From NCBI GenBank assembly GCA_020047775.1, contig JAIFNK010000332.1:1-5508 (forward strand): a stretch of DNA of 5,508 nt, in the 5' to 3' direction. Below the pieces are notes generated by a model. The model worked only from the letters and a program-made list of their open reading frames with translations. It did not search any database and was not told the origin of the DNA. The stretch is from Akkermansia sp. (lineage in GTDB: Bacteria > Verrucomicrobiota > Verrucomicrobiia > Verrucomicrobiales > Akkermansiaceae). Positions 1 to 5,508 of this stretch are shown here, piece by piece; position 1 is the stretch's first letter; each line of letters opens with the position of its first letter. A program made the position numbers and the translations under genes.

Positions 1-904
1 CGATCAGGCGGCGCGTGTCGAACGGTTCGTTGAGCGCGGTGAGCGTGCCGACGGTGCACTCGGTGGCGTAGAGGCCGGCGGATTCCGGGGTGTCCCAGCC
101 GACGATGAGACGGTTTTTCGCCGGGTCCTTGCCGACGACCACGTAGGCCATGCCATCGCGCGGCGAGGCGACGCCGTGGCCTTTCCGCTGGCCGAGTGTG
201 TAGAGATGCAGCCCGCGATGCTCGCCGAGCACCTTGCCGGTTAGGTCGACAATTTCGCCCGGCGTGTCGGCGACGTAGTGGCGGAGGAAATCGCTCATTT
301 TCACCTGGCCGAGGAAGCAGATTCCCTGACTGTCCTTTTTCTCGGCCACCGGCAGATTGAAACGCCGGGCGACGTCGCGGACTTCCGGCTTGAGCATCTC
401 CCCGGTCGGGAAAAGCGCGTGGGCCGCCTGGTGCCGCGTCATCAGGGAGAGGAAATAACTTTGGTCCTTGTTAGGATCGGCACCGCGGAGGATGGCGACG
501 GAACCATCGCTCAAGGTCCGGCGGCGGGCGTAGTGGCCGGTGGCGACGTGTTCGAATCCCTGGGAGAGCGCATAGTCGAGGAAGACGCCGAATTTCATCT
601 CGCGGTTGCACCAGACGTCGGGGTTCGGCGTGATACCGGAGCGATAGCCTTCGATGAGATACTCGACGATGCGGTCGCGGTAGGAGTCAATGAGATCGAT
701 GACCCGGAACTCGATGCCAAGCGATTTCGCGACCGCGCGGGCGTCCTCGATGTCCTGCTCCCACGGGCAATCTCCCGGAATCCCCTCGTCGTTGATCCAG
801 TTTTTCATGTAACCCGCCGCCACCTCGTGACCCTGCTCCACGAGCAGCGCCGCCGCCACCGCGCTGTCCACTCCGCCGGAGAGTCCTACCAACACCTTTG
901 CCAT
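1..904 (-). CDS. mnmA: tRNA-specific 2-thiouridylase MnmA (3' end cut by window edge)
   Basis: MnmA is a cytoplasmic enzyme that adenylates and then thiolates U34 of tRNA-Lys, -Glu and -Gln, taking sulfur from a persulfide relay. My minus-strand translation gives 301 residues from the ATG at 904-902 with no stop; about 60 residues are missing against a usual length near 360. Visible signatures are the PP-loop SGGVDS at residues 9-14, the MKNW segment at 33-36, the first catalytic cysteine in NPDVWCNREMKF (C99), GHYA at 123-126, KDQSYF at 146-151, and the second catalytic cysteine in KKDSQGICFLG (C196). Both catalytic cysteines are present, so the visible part looks functional. The start is the only sensible ATG, eight codons before the PP-loop; no clear Shine-Dalgarno sequence precedes it. 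It follows the lipoprotein gene on the same strand after 107 bases. The family assignment is very secure. Confidence 0.96.
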   Translation of the reverse strand, partial: MAKVLVGLSGGVDSAVAAALLVEQGHEVAAGYMKNWINDEGIPGDCPWEQDIEDARAVAKSLGIEFRVIDLIDSYRDRIVEYLIEGYRSGITPNPDVWCNREMKFGVFLDYALSQGFEHVATGHYARRRTLSDGSVAILRGADPNKDQSYFLSLMTRHQAAHALFPTGEMLKPEVRDVARRFNLPVAEKKDSQGICFLGQVKMSDFLRHYVADTPGEIVDLTGKVLGEHRGLHLYTLGQRKGHGVASPRDGMAYVVVGKDPAKNRLIVGWDTPESAGLYATECTVGTLTALNEPFDTRRLI

Positions 905-1011
905 GGCGGGAGCTTGGAACATCCCGGCGGGGACGTCCAATCCGGATCTTCGGGTTGCGGGGAAATGCGGTCGCTCCGCCCCCATGGCGCAAGGGTGACA
1001 ACGGACGTCGA

Positions 1012-3792
1012 TTATTGGCCGGGTGGCTTTTCTTTTTCCTGTTGTTGGCGCAGTTGTTCCGCCTGGCGTTGAGCTTGTTCCTGTTGCTGGCGTAGTTGTT
1101 CGGCTTGGCGCTGGGCTTGTTCCTGTGCCTGGCGCTGTTGTTCGGCTTGGCGTTGGGCTTGCTCCTGTTGTTGGCGTTGTTGTTCGGCTTGGCGTTGGGC
1201 TTGCTCCTGTTGTTGGCGTTGTTGTTCCGCCTGACGCTGGGCTTGCTCCTGTTGCTGTTGCTGGGCCTGTTGGCGGGCCATCTCTGCCTGTTGGGCTTCA
1301 CGGGCCTGCTCGGCGGCTTGGCGTTGTTGCTCCTGTTGCTTGCGGCTCGTCGCTTCCTTTTGGGCCTCGCGGGCTTGCTCCGCTTGCTGTTCCAATTGTT
1401 TTTTCTCCGCCTGTTCCTGCTGGCCACGGCTCATCGCTTCCTTCTGAGCCTCACGGGCTTGTTGGGCTTGTTGCTCGAGTTGCTTTTGGCGGGCCTGTTC
1501 CTGCTGTTGCTGCCGAGCCATTTCCTGTTGTTGCGCTTGTGCGGCTTGTGCCTGTTGTTCCTGAAGCTGCTTTTGCTGTGCCAACTCTTCCTGTTGGCGA
1601 CGCTCCATCACTTCTTTCCGCGCTCCGGGGGCTGGATCAGTCTCCGGTGACTTTTCCTGCGGGCGCTCCGGACGAGCCTGTTCTTCCTGACGCGGAGCTC
1701 TATCCTGTTTCGGAGTTTCAGGGGGGTGCCCGACAGCAGGTGGAGTCCGCTCCTGCTTCTGCTGCTGGCGGGCCATGTCCGCTTTTTGTGCTTCGCTGGC
1801 TTGCGCGGCGGCTTGGGCCTGTTGCTCCTGGAGTTGTTTTTGACGTGTCAGTTCTTCCTGCTGGCGGCGCTCCATCGCGTCCTTCCGCGCATCGCGGTCT
1901 GGATTGGCTTCGGGTGATTTCTCCGGTGTGCGCTCTTTCCGGGCCTGCTCTTCCTGGCGGGGTTGTTCGACCGCGGGTTGTTTTTCCGGCTGCGGTTGAG
2001 GAAGGCCGACCACCGGGTCCTTGGCGGGAACATCAGGAGCACCGGGTGCTTCGGGGCGGGTCGGGCGCTCACGGCGAGGTTCGCCCTGCTGGCGCGGGGC
2101 GGTTCCATCAGGTTGATTCGGCTGGCCTGCGACGGCGGGAGCTGCCGGATCCTGCGGGGTCGGCGGCACGGGTTCCGGCTTCACCCCGCCATTGCGACCG
2201 ACATCCGCATTCCTGTCGTTGAGGGGATCTTCAGATCCCGGCCGACTCTCCGGACGTCCGATGCCGACTTCCGGCTGACGCGGTTTCCTATCAGGCACCG
2301 GGCCGTTGCGGGGATTCGAATCCGCCATAGTGCCCGGCTGGCCTGGCTCGCGCCGGCCGGCTGGATCGCGCTGCGGCCGTTCCGGATCCATGGCAAGGTC
2401 GCGGGGTTTCTCCCTGCGGACCTGGGTTTCCGCCTGACGACGGTTTTCCTGCAATTTTTCCATACGACGTTGGTCGAATTTTTCACGTCCGCCGAGTTCG
2501 GTGGTGGCTTTCTCGGCCTTGTCGCGTCCTTCCTCGCGGCTCTGGCGGTAACGGTTGGCAATCTCGCCGCTGAGGTTTTTGCTGCGTTCCACGGTGACGG
2601 AATCGATGCGCTCCTTGACGCGGACGGGCTTGAGGCGGTCGTTCCAGCCTGCATCAAGATTCGGCGCGGAAACGGTCAGGCGGTTGCCTTGGAAGCGAGG
2701 TCGCATCGCCAGCGGGTCGCGGCTCGGGCGGGGATTCGAATCCACGTCCAGGCGGTAAAAAGGCAGCGGTTTGCCGACGCGGGCGGAGATGTCCTTGTAG
2801 CGGGGCCCACCGCAAATGACCTGCTGGTTTTGGATCCGGATGTTGGTGATATTGGTGGTTTGGCTGATCAGGTTGATGTTTCCGGAGGTTGGGAGGCAGC
2901 GTTTGGAGATCGGACTGCCGAAATCCCGGACGCTCACGAAATTAAACCATAAGGCTCCGATGCCGAAATGGACGTCCACGGTGGAATCCCAGCTTTGCCC
3001 GCGATAGGCCAGCGTTTCCGGCGGCAACGGCGCCCAGCCGATGTGGCTGTTATTTTCGCGCCAGGAAACCCAGCAAGGCGCCCATTGCGAACCGGGCACC
3101 CATACCCAGCCGCGGCCACGCAGCAAGGCCCAGCGACCGTAGTGATAGGTGGCCCAGCCGAACGGCTCCTCGGAAACCCATGTCCAACCCCGGTCGCTGC
3201 AAATCCAGCGGCCGCGGGAATAAGGCCTCCACCCGGAATCCCGCACCACTACCGGCTGCCAGACGTATCCGTAGTCCGGCGTCTCAAACCACGATCCATA
3301 CGAGGAAAGCGAATCATAAAACATCCCGTAGTCCCCCACCGGCACGGTCTGATCGACGGGCTCGAACGGCAACGCCTCGCTGCCCGCCAGATCCCGCTCG
3401 CGGTCGCTCAGCTGCTGCCCGCGGTCGAGGAGTTCGTCCTGTTTTTCCTCCAGGTTCGATTGCACCTGATCGAGTTTCCCCTCGCGTTCCGCCAGAGCCA
3501 GTTCGCGCTGGCGGATCACCTCTTCCTGGGCCGCCGTGGCGTCGCCCTTGCGGAGTTCCATCGCAGCGCGGTCGTCCTCGATTTTCGCGCGCTCGCGTTC
3601 GATCGCGTCGCGTTCGGATACCAGTCTCTGGTCCTCAAGCTGGCGTTCCAGATCGCGCTGGCGTTCCCCGGCCTCGAGGTTTTTCCGCTCAAGCTCGGAG
3701 ATTTTCCGGGCGACGTCGGGGGATTGTTTGTCGCAACCGGACGCCGCGAGCATCACGACAGCGGCGAAAGGAATCAGATAGGAATTCTTCAT
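1012..3792 (-). CDS. DUF6600-type lipoprotein with coiled coil and long Gln-rich repeat tail
   Basis: This 926-residue protein has no known function that I can name. The N-terminus is a signal peptide with a lipobox-like ASGC ending at C20; Ala at -3 is acceptable but not ideal, so export and lipid attachment are inferred. Residues about 27-137 are a charged coiled coil rich in Glu, Arg and Gln. Residues about 152-260 form a Trp/Tyr-rich module (GYVWQP, GWRPY, GWTWVS, FGWATYHYGRW, GWVWVPG, WAPCWVSWR, IGWAPLPP) that matches my memory of DUF6600. A moderately conserved stretch continues to about 400, then a Pro/Arg-rich, probably disordered linker (460-610). Residues 611-918 are almost entirely Gln, Glu, Arg, Ala and Lys in tandem repeats. 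The protein ends KPPGQ. The start is the ATG giving a proper signal peptide. It lies 69 bases after the regulator gene and 107 before mnmA. A cell-envelope structural or scaffold role is inference only. Confidence 0.9.
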   Translation of the reverse strand: MKNSYLIPFAAVVMLAASGCDKQSPDVARKISELERKNLEAGERQRDLERQLEDQRLVSERDAIERERAKIEDDRAAMELRKGDATAAQEEVIRQRELALAEREGKLDQVQSNLEEKQDELLDRGQQLSDRERDLAGSEALPFEPVDQTVPVGDYGMFYDSLSSYGSWFETPDYGYVWQPVVVRDSGWRPYSRGRWICSDRGWTWVSEEPFGWATYHYGRWALLRGRGWVWVPGSQWAPCWVSWRENNSHIGWAPLPPETLAYRGQSWDSTVDVHFGIGALWFNFVSVRDFGSPISKRCLPTSGNINLISQTTNITNIRIQNQQVICGGPRYKDISARVGKPLPFYRLDVDSNPRPSRDPLAMRPRFQGNRLTVSAPNLDAGWNDRLKPVRVKERIDSVTVERSKNLSGEIANRYRQSREEGRDKAEKATTELGGREKFDQRRMEKLQENRRQAETQVRREKPRDLAMDPERPQRDPAGRREPGQPGTMADSNPRNGPVPDRKPRQPEVGIGRPESRPGSEDPLNDRNADVGRNGGVKPEPVPPTPQDPAAPAVAGQPNQPDGTAPRQQGEPRRERPTRPEAPGAPDVPAKDPVVGLPQPQPEKQPAVEQPRQEEQARKERTPEKSPEANPDRDARKDAMERRQQEELTRQKQLQEQQAQAAAQASEAQKADMARQQQKQERTPPAVGHPPETPKQDRAPRQEEQARPERPQEKSPETDPAPGARKEVMERRQQEELAQQKQLQEQQAQAAQAQQQEMARQQQQEQARQKQLEQQAQQAREAQKEAMSRGQQEQAEKKQLEQQAEQAREAQKEATSRKQQEQQRQAAEQAREAQQAEMARQQAQQQQQEQAQRQAEQQRQQQEQAQRQAEQQRQQQEQAQRQAEQQRQAQEQAQRQAEQLRQQQEQAQRQAEQLRQQQEKEKPPGQ
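1039..1248 (-). repeat. Five tandem 42-bp units in the lipoprotein gene
   Basis: Five consecutive 14-residue units with consensus EQAQRQAEQQRQQQ (residues 849-918) are encoded without gaps. The third unit has Ala for Gln at position 13, and the last two have Leu for Gln at position 10. The DNA copies are also very similar, so recent tandem duplication is likely. Fourteen residues equal two heptads, and Ala/Leu fall at unit positions 3, 7 and 10, which fits an a/d pattern of a weak coiled coil or a long charged helix. Confidence 0.92.
1318..1485 (-). repeat. Two tandem 84-bp units in the lipoprotein gene
   Basis: Residues 770-797 and 798-825 are two 28-residue copies, each starting KQLEQQA, followed by QAREAQKEA and an SR-QQEQ end. 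The 28-residue period is exactly twice the 14-residue unit found further along, suggesting that both arrays grew from a common heptad-based ancestor. A related, less regular EQAREAQ segment continues at about 828-834. Confidence 0.8.
1540..1962 (-). repeat. Long 267-bp-period duplication in the lipoprotein gene
   Basis: The segment PRQEEQAR occurs at residues 611 and 700, and each copy is followed by ER-x-x-EKSPE, ARK, MERRQQEEL and QKQLQEQQAQAA in the same order with the same spacing (89 residues, 267 bp). The second copy matches to about residue 751. Between the matching parts of unit 1 and unit 2 there is a divergent linker containing Pro-rich and MARQQQ segments. This is an old duplication that has diverged, unlike the nearly identical 42-bp units. 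Confidence 0.82.
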
Positions 3793-3861
3793 GGGTCTCG
3801 GGGTTGAGCCACCTTCGACGCGGTGCTTCCGGGAATCATTCGAAAAATGTCCCGTCTCCGT

Positions 3862-4515
3862 TCAAACCCCGGAAACCTCGAAAATCACCCGCGGCTGGCC
3901 GGACCGCCCGCCGGAAATCTCGCGGCGGACCACCCGCGATCCCAGCAGTTGCTCGATCATCCGGAGTTCCATGGCCGCAGCCCGCGGATAGGATTCAAAA
4001 ATCCGCTGCAGCGGGTTGTGGAATTCCTCGATCCGGAGACCGCTCTCCGGATCCTCGCCGCATTTGCCGAAACAGCCCTCCTTGTTCCGGAGAGCCACCA
4101 GCTTCCCCACCCGGGTGCGCGGCGTCAGCTCGACGGAAACCAGTGGCTGCCATTTCTCATACAATTTCTGGAAATGCTGGAAAAACAGCTTGTCCGGCGT
4201 GTTTTCTCCGAAAAGCGCCTTCATGTCCTGCAACAAATCCAGCGTGAACGCCCCTCCCGCCTGCGGAAACAACGCGTCCGATTTCGCCCCCAGACTGTAG
4301 AAAATCTCCGGACGACCCACGGCGGTGCGCGGAATCCGCGAGCGATCCAGGTAGCCGAGTTTTTTCAACTCCTCGCAATGCTGCTTGACCGCCATGTAGC
4401 TGGCATTCAGCCGCCGGGCCAGTTCGCTCACGGGTAGCCCGCCTGAGAGCTTGAGCTCCTCGAGCACGACGCGCCACTGCGGCTTGATCAGATCCTGAAA
4501 TACGGGGAGCAGCAT
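3862..4515 (-). CDS. Winged-helix transcriptional regulator, SufR/DeoR-like
   Basis: This 217-residue protein is a predicted cytoplasmic DNA-binding regulator. The N-terminal winged helix-turn-helix spans about residues 12-75: LPVSELARRLNASYMAVKQH (27-46) is the helix-turn-helix, ELKKLGYL (49-56) follows, and GRPEIFYSL (67-75) is the wing typical of SufR-like proteins, followed by LFPQ (82-85). The C-terminal part (about 90-214) follows the layout of that family, including HNP (166-168), MELRMIEQLLG (182-192) and a final beta-like segment. Family members usually carry Fe-S-binding cysteines here, at the NCP position, near the following helix and near the end; all appear replaced. Two other cysteines, C148 and C152, form GCFGKCG. 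The ATG at 4515-4513 gives the expected N-terminus; no Shine-Dalgarno is visible. It is divergent from gmk and upstream of the lipoprotein gene on the same strand. Regulator identity is firm; ligand and targets are unknown. Confidence 0.87.
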   Translation of the reverse strand: MLLPVFQDLIKPQWRVVLEELKLSGGLPVSELARRLNASYMAVKQHCEELKKLGYLDRSRIPRTAVGRPEIFYSLGAKSDALFPQAGGAFTLDLLQDMKALFGENTPDKLFFQHFQKLYEKWQPLVSVELTPRTRVGKLVALRNKEGCFGKCGEDPESGLRIEEFHNPLQRIFESYPRAAAMELRMIEQLLGSRVVRREISGGRSGQPRVIFEVSGV

Positions 4516-4520
4516 TGAAG

Positions 4521-4543
4521 GAATGTCACATTCTCAGCAGAAT
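4521..4543. promoter_or_regulatory. Candidate operator: two overlapping inverted repeats
   Basis: GAATG-TCA-CATTC (4521-4533) is a perfect inverted repeat, and ATTCT-CAGC-AGAAT (4530-4543) is a second one sharing the ATTC half-site. Together they make three alternating half-sites beginning 6 bases upstream of the regulator's ATG and about 75 bases upstream of the chosen gmk start. The position in a divergent gap next to a winged-helix regulator suggests an autoregulatory operator. The arms are only five bases each, so chance is possible. Confidence 0.35.
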
Positions 4544-4558
4544 CGGCCGCAACGGCAA
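4530..4558 (-). promoter_or_regulatory. Possible sigma70-type promoter for the regulator gene
   Basis: On the minus strand TTGCCG (4558-4553) and GAGAAT (4535-4530) are separated by 17 bases; each matches four of six bases of the -35 and -10 consensus. The -10 lies 14 bases before the regulator's ATG, which would give a nearly leaderless transcript and fit the absence of a Shine-Dalgarno sequence. The -10 overlaps the inverted repeats, so a bound repressor would block it. This is a pattern match only. Confidence 0.25.
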
Positions 4559-4618
4559 TCCACAAATTTCAATAAACTGCTCGATTCCCGTCCGCCGTTG
4601 GTCTTTACATCGCCCCCC

Positions 4619-5221
4619 ATGTCCGCACGCACCGGCATTCTCCTTGTCGTTTCCGGCCCCTCGGGTTCCGGGAAAACCACGCTTTGCCGCCGGTTGGCGA
4701 ACTCCGGTGAGGCTCATTACTCGATTTCCTGCACCACCCGCGCCCCACGACCCGGCGAGGAACACGGCAAGGACTACCACTTTCTTTCGAAGGAGGAGTT
4801 CCACCAAAAGCTCGAGGCCCGGGAATTTCTCGAACACGCCGTAGTCCACGGAAACCTCTACGGCTCGCTCCGGTCGGAGGTCGTCTCCCACCTCCGGGCC
4901 GGGACCGATGTGGTGATGGACATCGACGTCCAGGGAGCCGGGCAAGTCCGGGCCTGCGACGACAGTGACATCCGCGGCGCGTTTACAGATCTTTTCGTCA
5001 TGCCACCCAGCAGCGAGGAGTTGCGCACACGCCTCTCTGACCGGGGCACCGACAGCGAGGACACCATCGACCTGCGCATGGCCAACGCGCTTGAGGAAAT
5101 GCGGTCCTGGAAGGTCTACACCTACCTGCTCGTGTCCTCCACCCGCGAGCAGGATTACGCGAAATTCCAAGCCCTCGTCACCGCCGAGCGGCTCCGCGTC
5201 TCACGAATCACCGCATCCTGA
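4619..5221 (+). CDS. gmk: Guanylate kinase
   Basis: Gmk catalyses ATP-dependent phosphorylation of GMP to GDP (and dGMP to dGDP) in the cytoplasm, an essential step of guanine nucleotide synthesis. The 200-residue product is close to the family's usual 200-210. Visible motifs are the P-loop GPSGSGKT (13-20), the GMP-binding segment SCTTRAPRPGEEHGKDYHF (37-55), HGNLYGSL (77-84), the MDIDVQGAGQVR stretch (100-111) and the lid/arginine region DRGTDSEDTIDLRMANALEEM. In the C-terminal part the usual VND-like motif reads VSS, a local variation. The frame stays open upstream to an ATG at 4523, but the added 32 residues look unlike Gmk and overlap the candidate operator, so the ATG at 4619 is chosen; it places the P-loop 12 residues in, as is usual. 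No good Shine-Dalgarno is seen, only a C-run before the ATG. It is divergent from the regulator. Confidence 0.95.
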   Translation: MSARTGILLVVSGPSGSGKTTLCRRLANSGEAHYSISCTTRAPRPGEEHGKDYHFLSKEEFHQKLEAREFLEHAVVHGNLYGSLRSEVVSHLRAGTDVVMDIDVQGAGQVRACDDSDIRGAFTDLFVMPPSSEELRTRLSDRGTDSEDTIDLRMANALEEMRSWKVYTYLLVSSTREQDYAKFQALVTAERLRVSRITAS

Positions 5222-5272
5222 GGTTGGCGCCTGCCCTCCCGCGGCCGCCTGAGATTGGGATTGGAGATTTTC

Positions 5273-5298
5273 CCGCGCAAAGGCGCGGAGTCGCAAAG
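5273..5298. repeat. Hairpin with CGCAAAG direct repeat
   Basis: CCGCGC (5273-5278), loop AAAG, GCGCGG (5283-5288) form a perfect 6-bp stem 51 bases after the gmk stop. The heptamer CGCAAAG occurs at 5276-5282 and again at 5292-5298. This tract resembles the CGCAAAGGCGCGGAG-type spacer repeats that I recall as common between genes in several phyla. It has no T-run, so it is a poor intrinsic terminator, though it could protect the gmk mRNA 3' end. Confidence 0.5.
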
Positions 5299-5299
5299 A

Positions 5300-5336
5300 A
5301 ATTCAAGATCAATTCAAGATCCTACAATTCAATATC
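5300..5336. repeat. Tandem 11-mer AATTCAAGATC
   Basis: AATTCAAGATC is present twice in perfect tandem at 5300-5310 and 5311-5321. A third copy with one mismatch, AATTCAATATC, follows at 5326-5336 after a 4-base gap. The function is unknown; an 11-base period would place the copies on roughly the same face of the helix. Confidence 0.75.
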
Positions 5337-5391
5337 CCAGACAATATGTATGATTCAGCGTAAGGAGTGCAAATTTCTTGGGCTATGTCTA

Positions 5392-5456
5392 GGCCATCCA
5401 CGGCGGAAATGGAAGCCCGAATTCAAAGAAGGACTGTGCCCGCCGTTGGATGTGCC
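5392..5456. repeat. Imperfect inverted repeat, 15 paired bases
   Basis: GGCCATCCACGGCGG (5392-5406) can pair with CCGCCGTTGGATGTGCC (5440-5456), with two single-T bulges at 5447 and 5453 and a 33-base loop. It could be a REP-like element, a small structured RNA or the end of a mobile element. Nothing else in the window repeats it. Confidence 0.5.
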
Positions 5457-5508
5457 GGCTTGTTCGACTCTTGAATCTTTGGAACGCCGTCTAGCCAAAG
5501 CGAAAAGG

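Larger units (their letters stand above)
5222..5508. other. 287-base tail without a confident gene
   Basis: After the gmk stop I find no convincing gene, tRNA or factor-independent terminator with a T-run. The first half carries a short hairpin with CGCAAAG repeats and a tandem 11-mer; the second half is less GC-rich and carries an imperfect inverted repeat. Two weak frames reach the window edge: plus strand from the ATG at 5350 (53 codons, beginning MIQRKECKF), and minus strand ending at a TGA at 5425-5423 (27 residues, ending NKPAHPTAGTVLL). They overlap, so at most one is likely to be real, and neither can be assigned to a family. Confidence 0.5.

Noticed and set aside
967..979. GCGG-N5-CCGC stem in the gap between the lipoprotein gene and mnmA, considered as a terminator
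   Set aside because: The stem is only four pairs and no T-run follows on the minus strand.
278..1072. 264-residue plus-strand frame
   Set aside because: It is antisense to mnmA, whose minus-strand translation has all the family motifs.
1039..1248. Tandem 42-bp units considered as a CRISPR array
   Set aside because: The units are contiguous with no unique spacers and stay in frame as coding repeats.
1096..1650. 184-residue plus-strand frame, very Leu-rich, resembling a membrane protein
   Set aside because: The Leu runs arise because CAG/CAA codons read backwards give CTG/TTG. It is antisense to the repeat tail, so the apparent membrane segments are artefacts.
1023..2222. 399-residue plus-strand frame, Val/Gly/Ala/Pro-rich
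   Set aside because: It is the antisense shadow of the repeat-rich lipoprotein gene; its composition simply mirrors the reverse complement of Gln, Glu and Arg codons, and it has no recognisable domain.
1963..2952. 329-residue plus-strand frame
   Set aside because: It is antisense to the lipoprotein gene's linker and mid-region, with no family signature, while the opposite strand gives a coherent domain order.
3180..4247. 355-residue plus-strand frame, Arg/Pro/Ser-rich
   Set aside because: It runs antisense across two separate minus-strand genes and the gap between them, typical of a spurious frame in GC-rich DNA.
4526..5170. 214-residue minus-strand frame opposite gmk
   Set aside because: The plus strand encodes an unmistakable guanylate kinase; this frame is its shadow.

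Overview
This GC-rich bacterial window carries four protein-coding genes and no RNA gene, insertion sequence or CRISPR array that I can support. The gene set and protein style (a tryptophan-rich DUF6600 lipoprotein, a Gmk with a short N-terminus, weak or absent Shine-Dalgarno sequences) suggest the phylum Verrucomicrobiota, perhaps near Luteolibacter or Haloferula. That placement is from memory of these families and was not tested by a search.

Layout: on the minus strand, read right to left, come a winged-helix regulator (4515-3862), a 926-residue lipoprotein (3792-1012) and the first 301 codons of the tRNA 2-thiouridylase gene mnmA (904-1, cut by the window edge). The gaps between them are 69 and 107 bases, so they may be co-transcribed, but no clear terminator or promoter settles this. 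On the plus strand, guanylate kinase gmk (4619-5221) runs divergently from the regulator. The shared 103-base gap holds overlapping inverted repeats close to the regulator start, a candidate operator. The last 287 bases (5222-5508) hold no confident gene but contain several small repeats and an imperfect inverted repeat.

mnmA and gmk are housekeeping genes (tRNA wobble-uridine thiolation; GMP to GDP). The two less ordinary genes lie between them. The lipoprotein combines an N-terminal coiled coil, a DUF6600 domain, a long Pro/Arg-rich linker and a Gln/Glu/Arg/Ala tail built from three nested classes of tandem repeat. The regulator looks like a SufR-type (DeoR/ArsR-like) protein but lacks the cysteines expected in the Fe-S cluster region, carrying instead a CxxxC pair a little upstream. 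No complete novel system (defence, biosynthetic or mobile) is visible. The best leads are the repeat tail, the altered cysteine pattern and the candidate operator.
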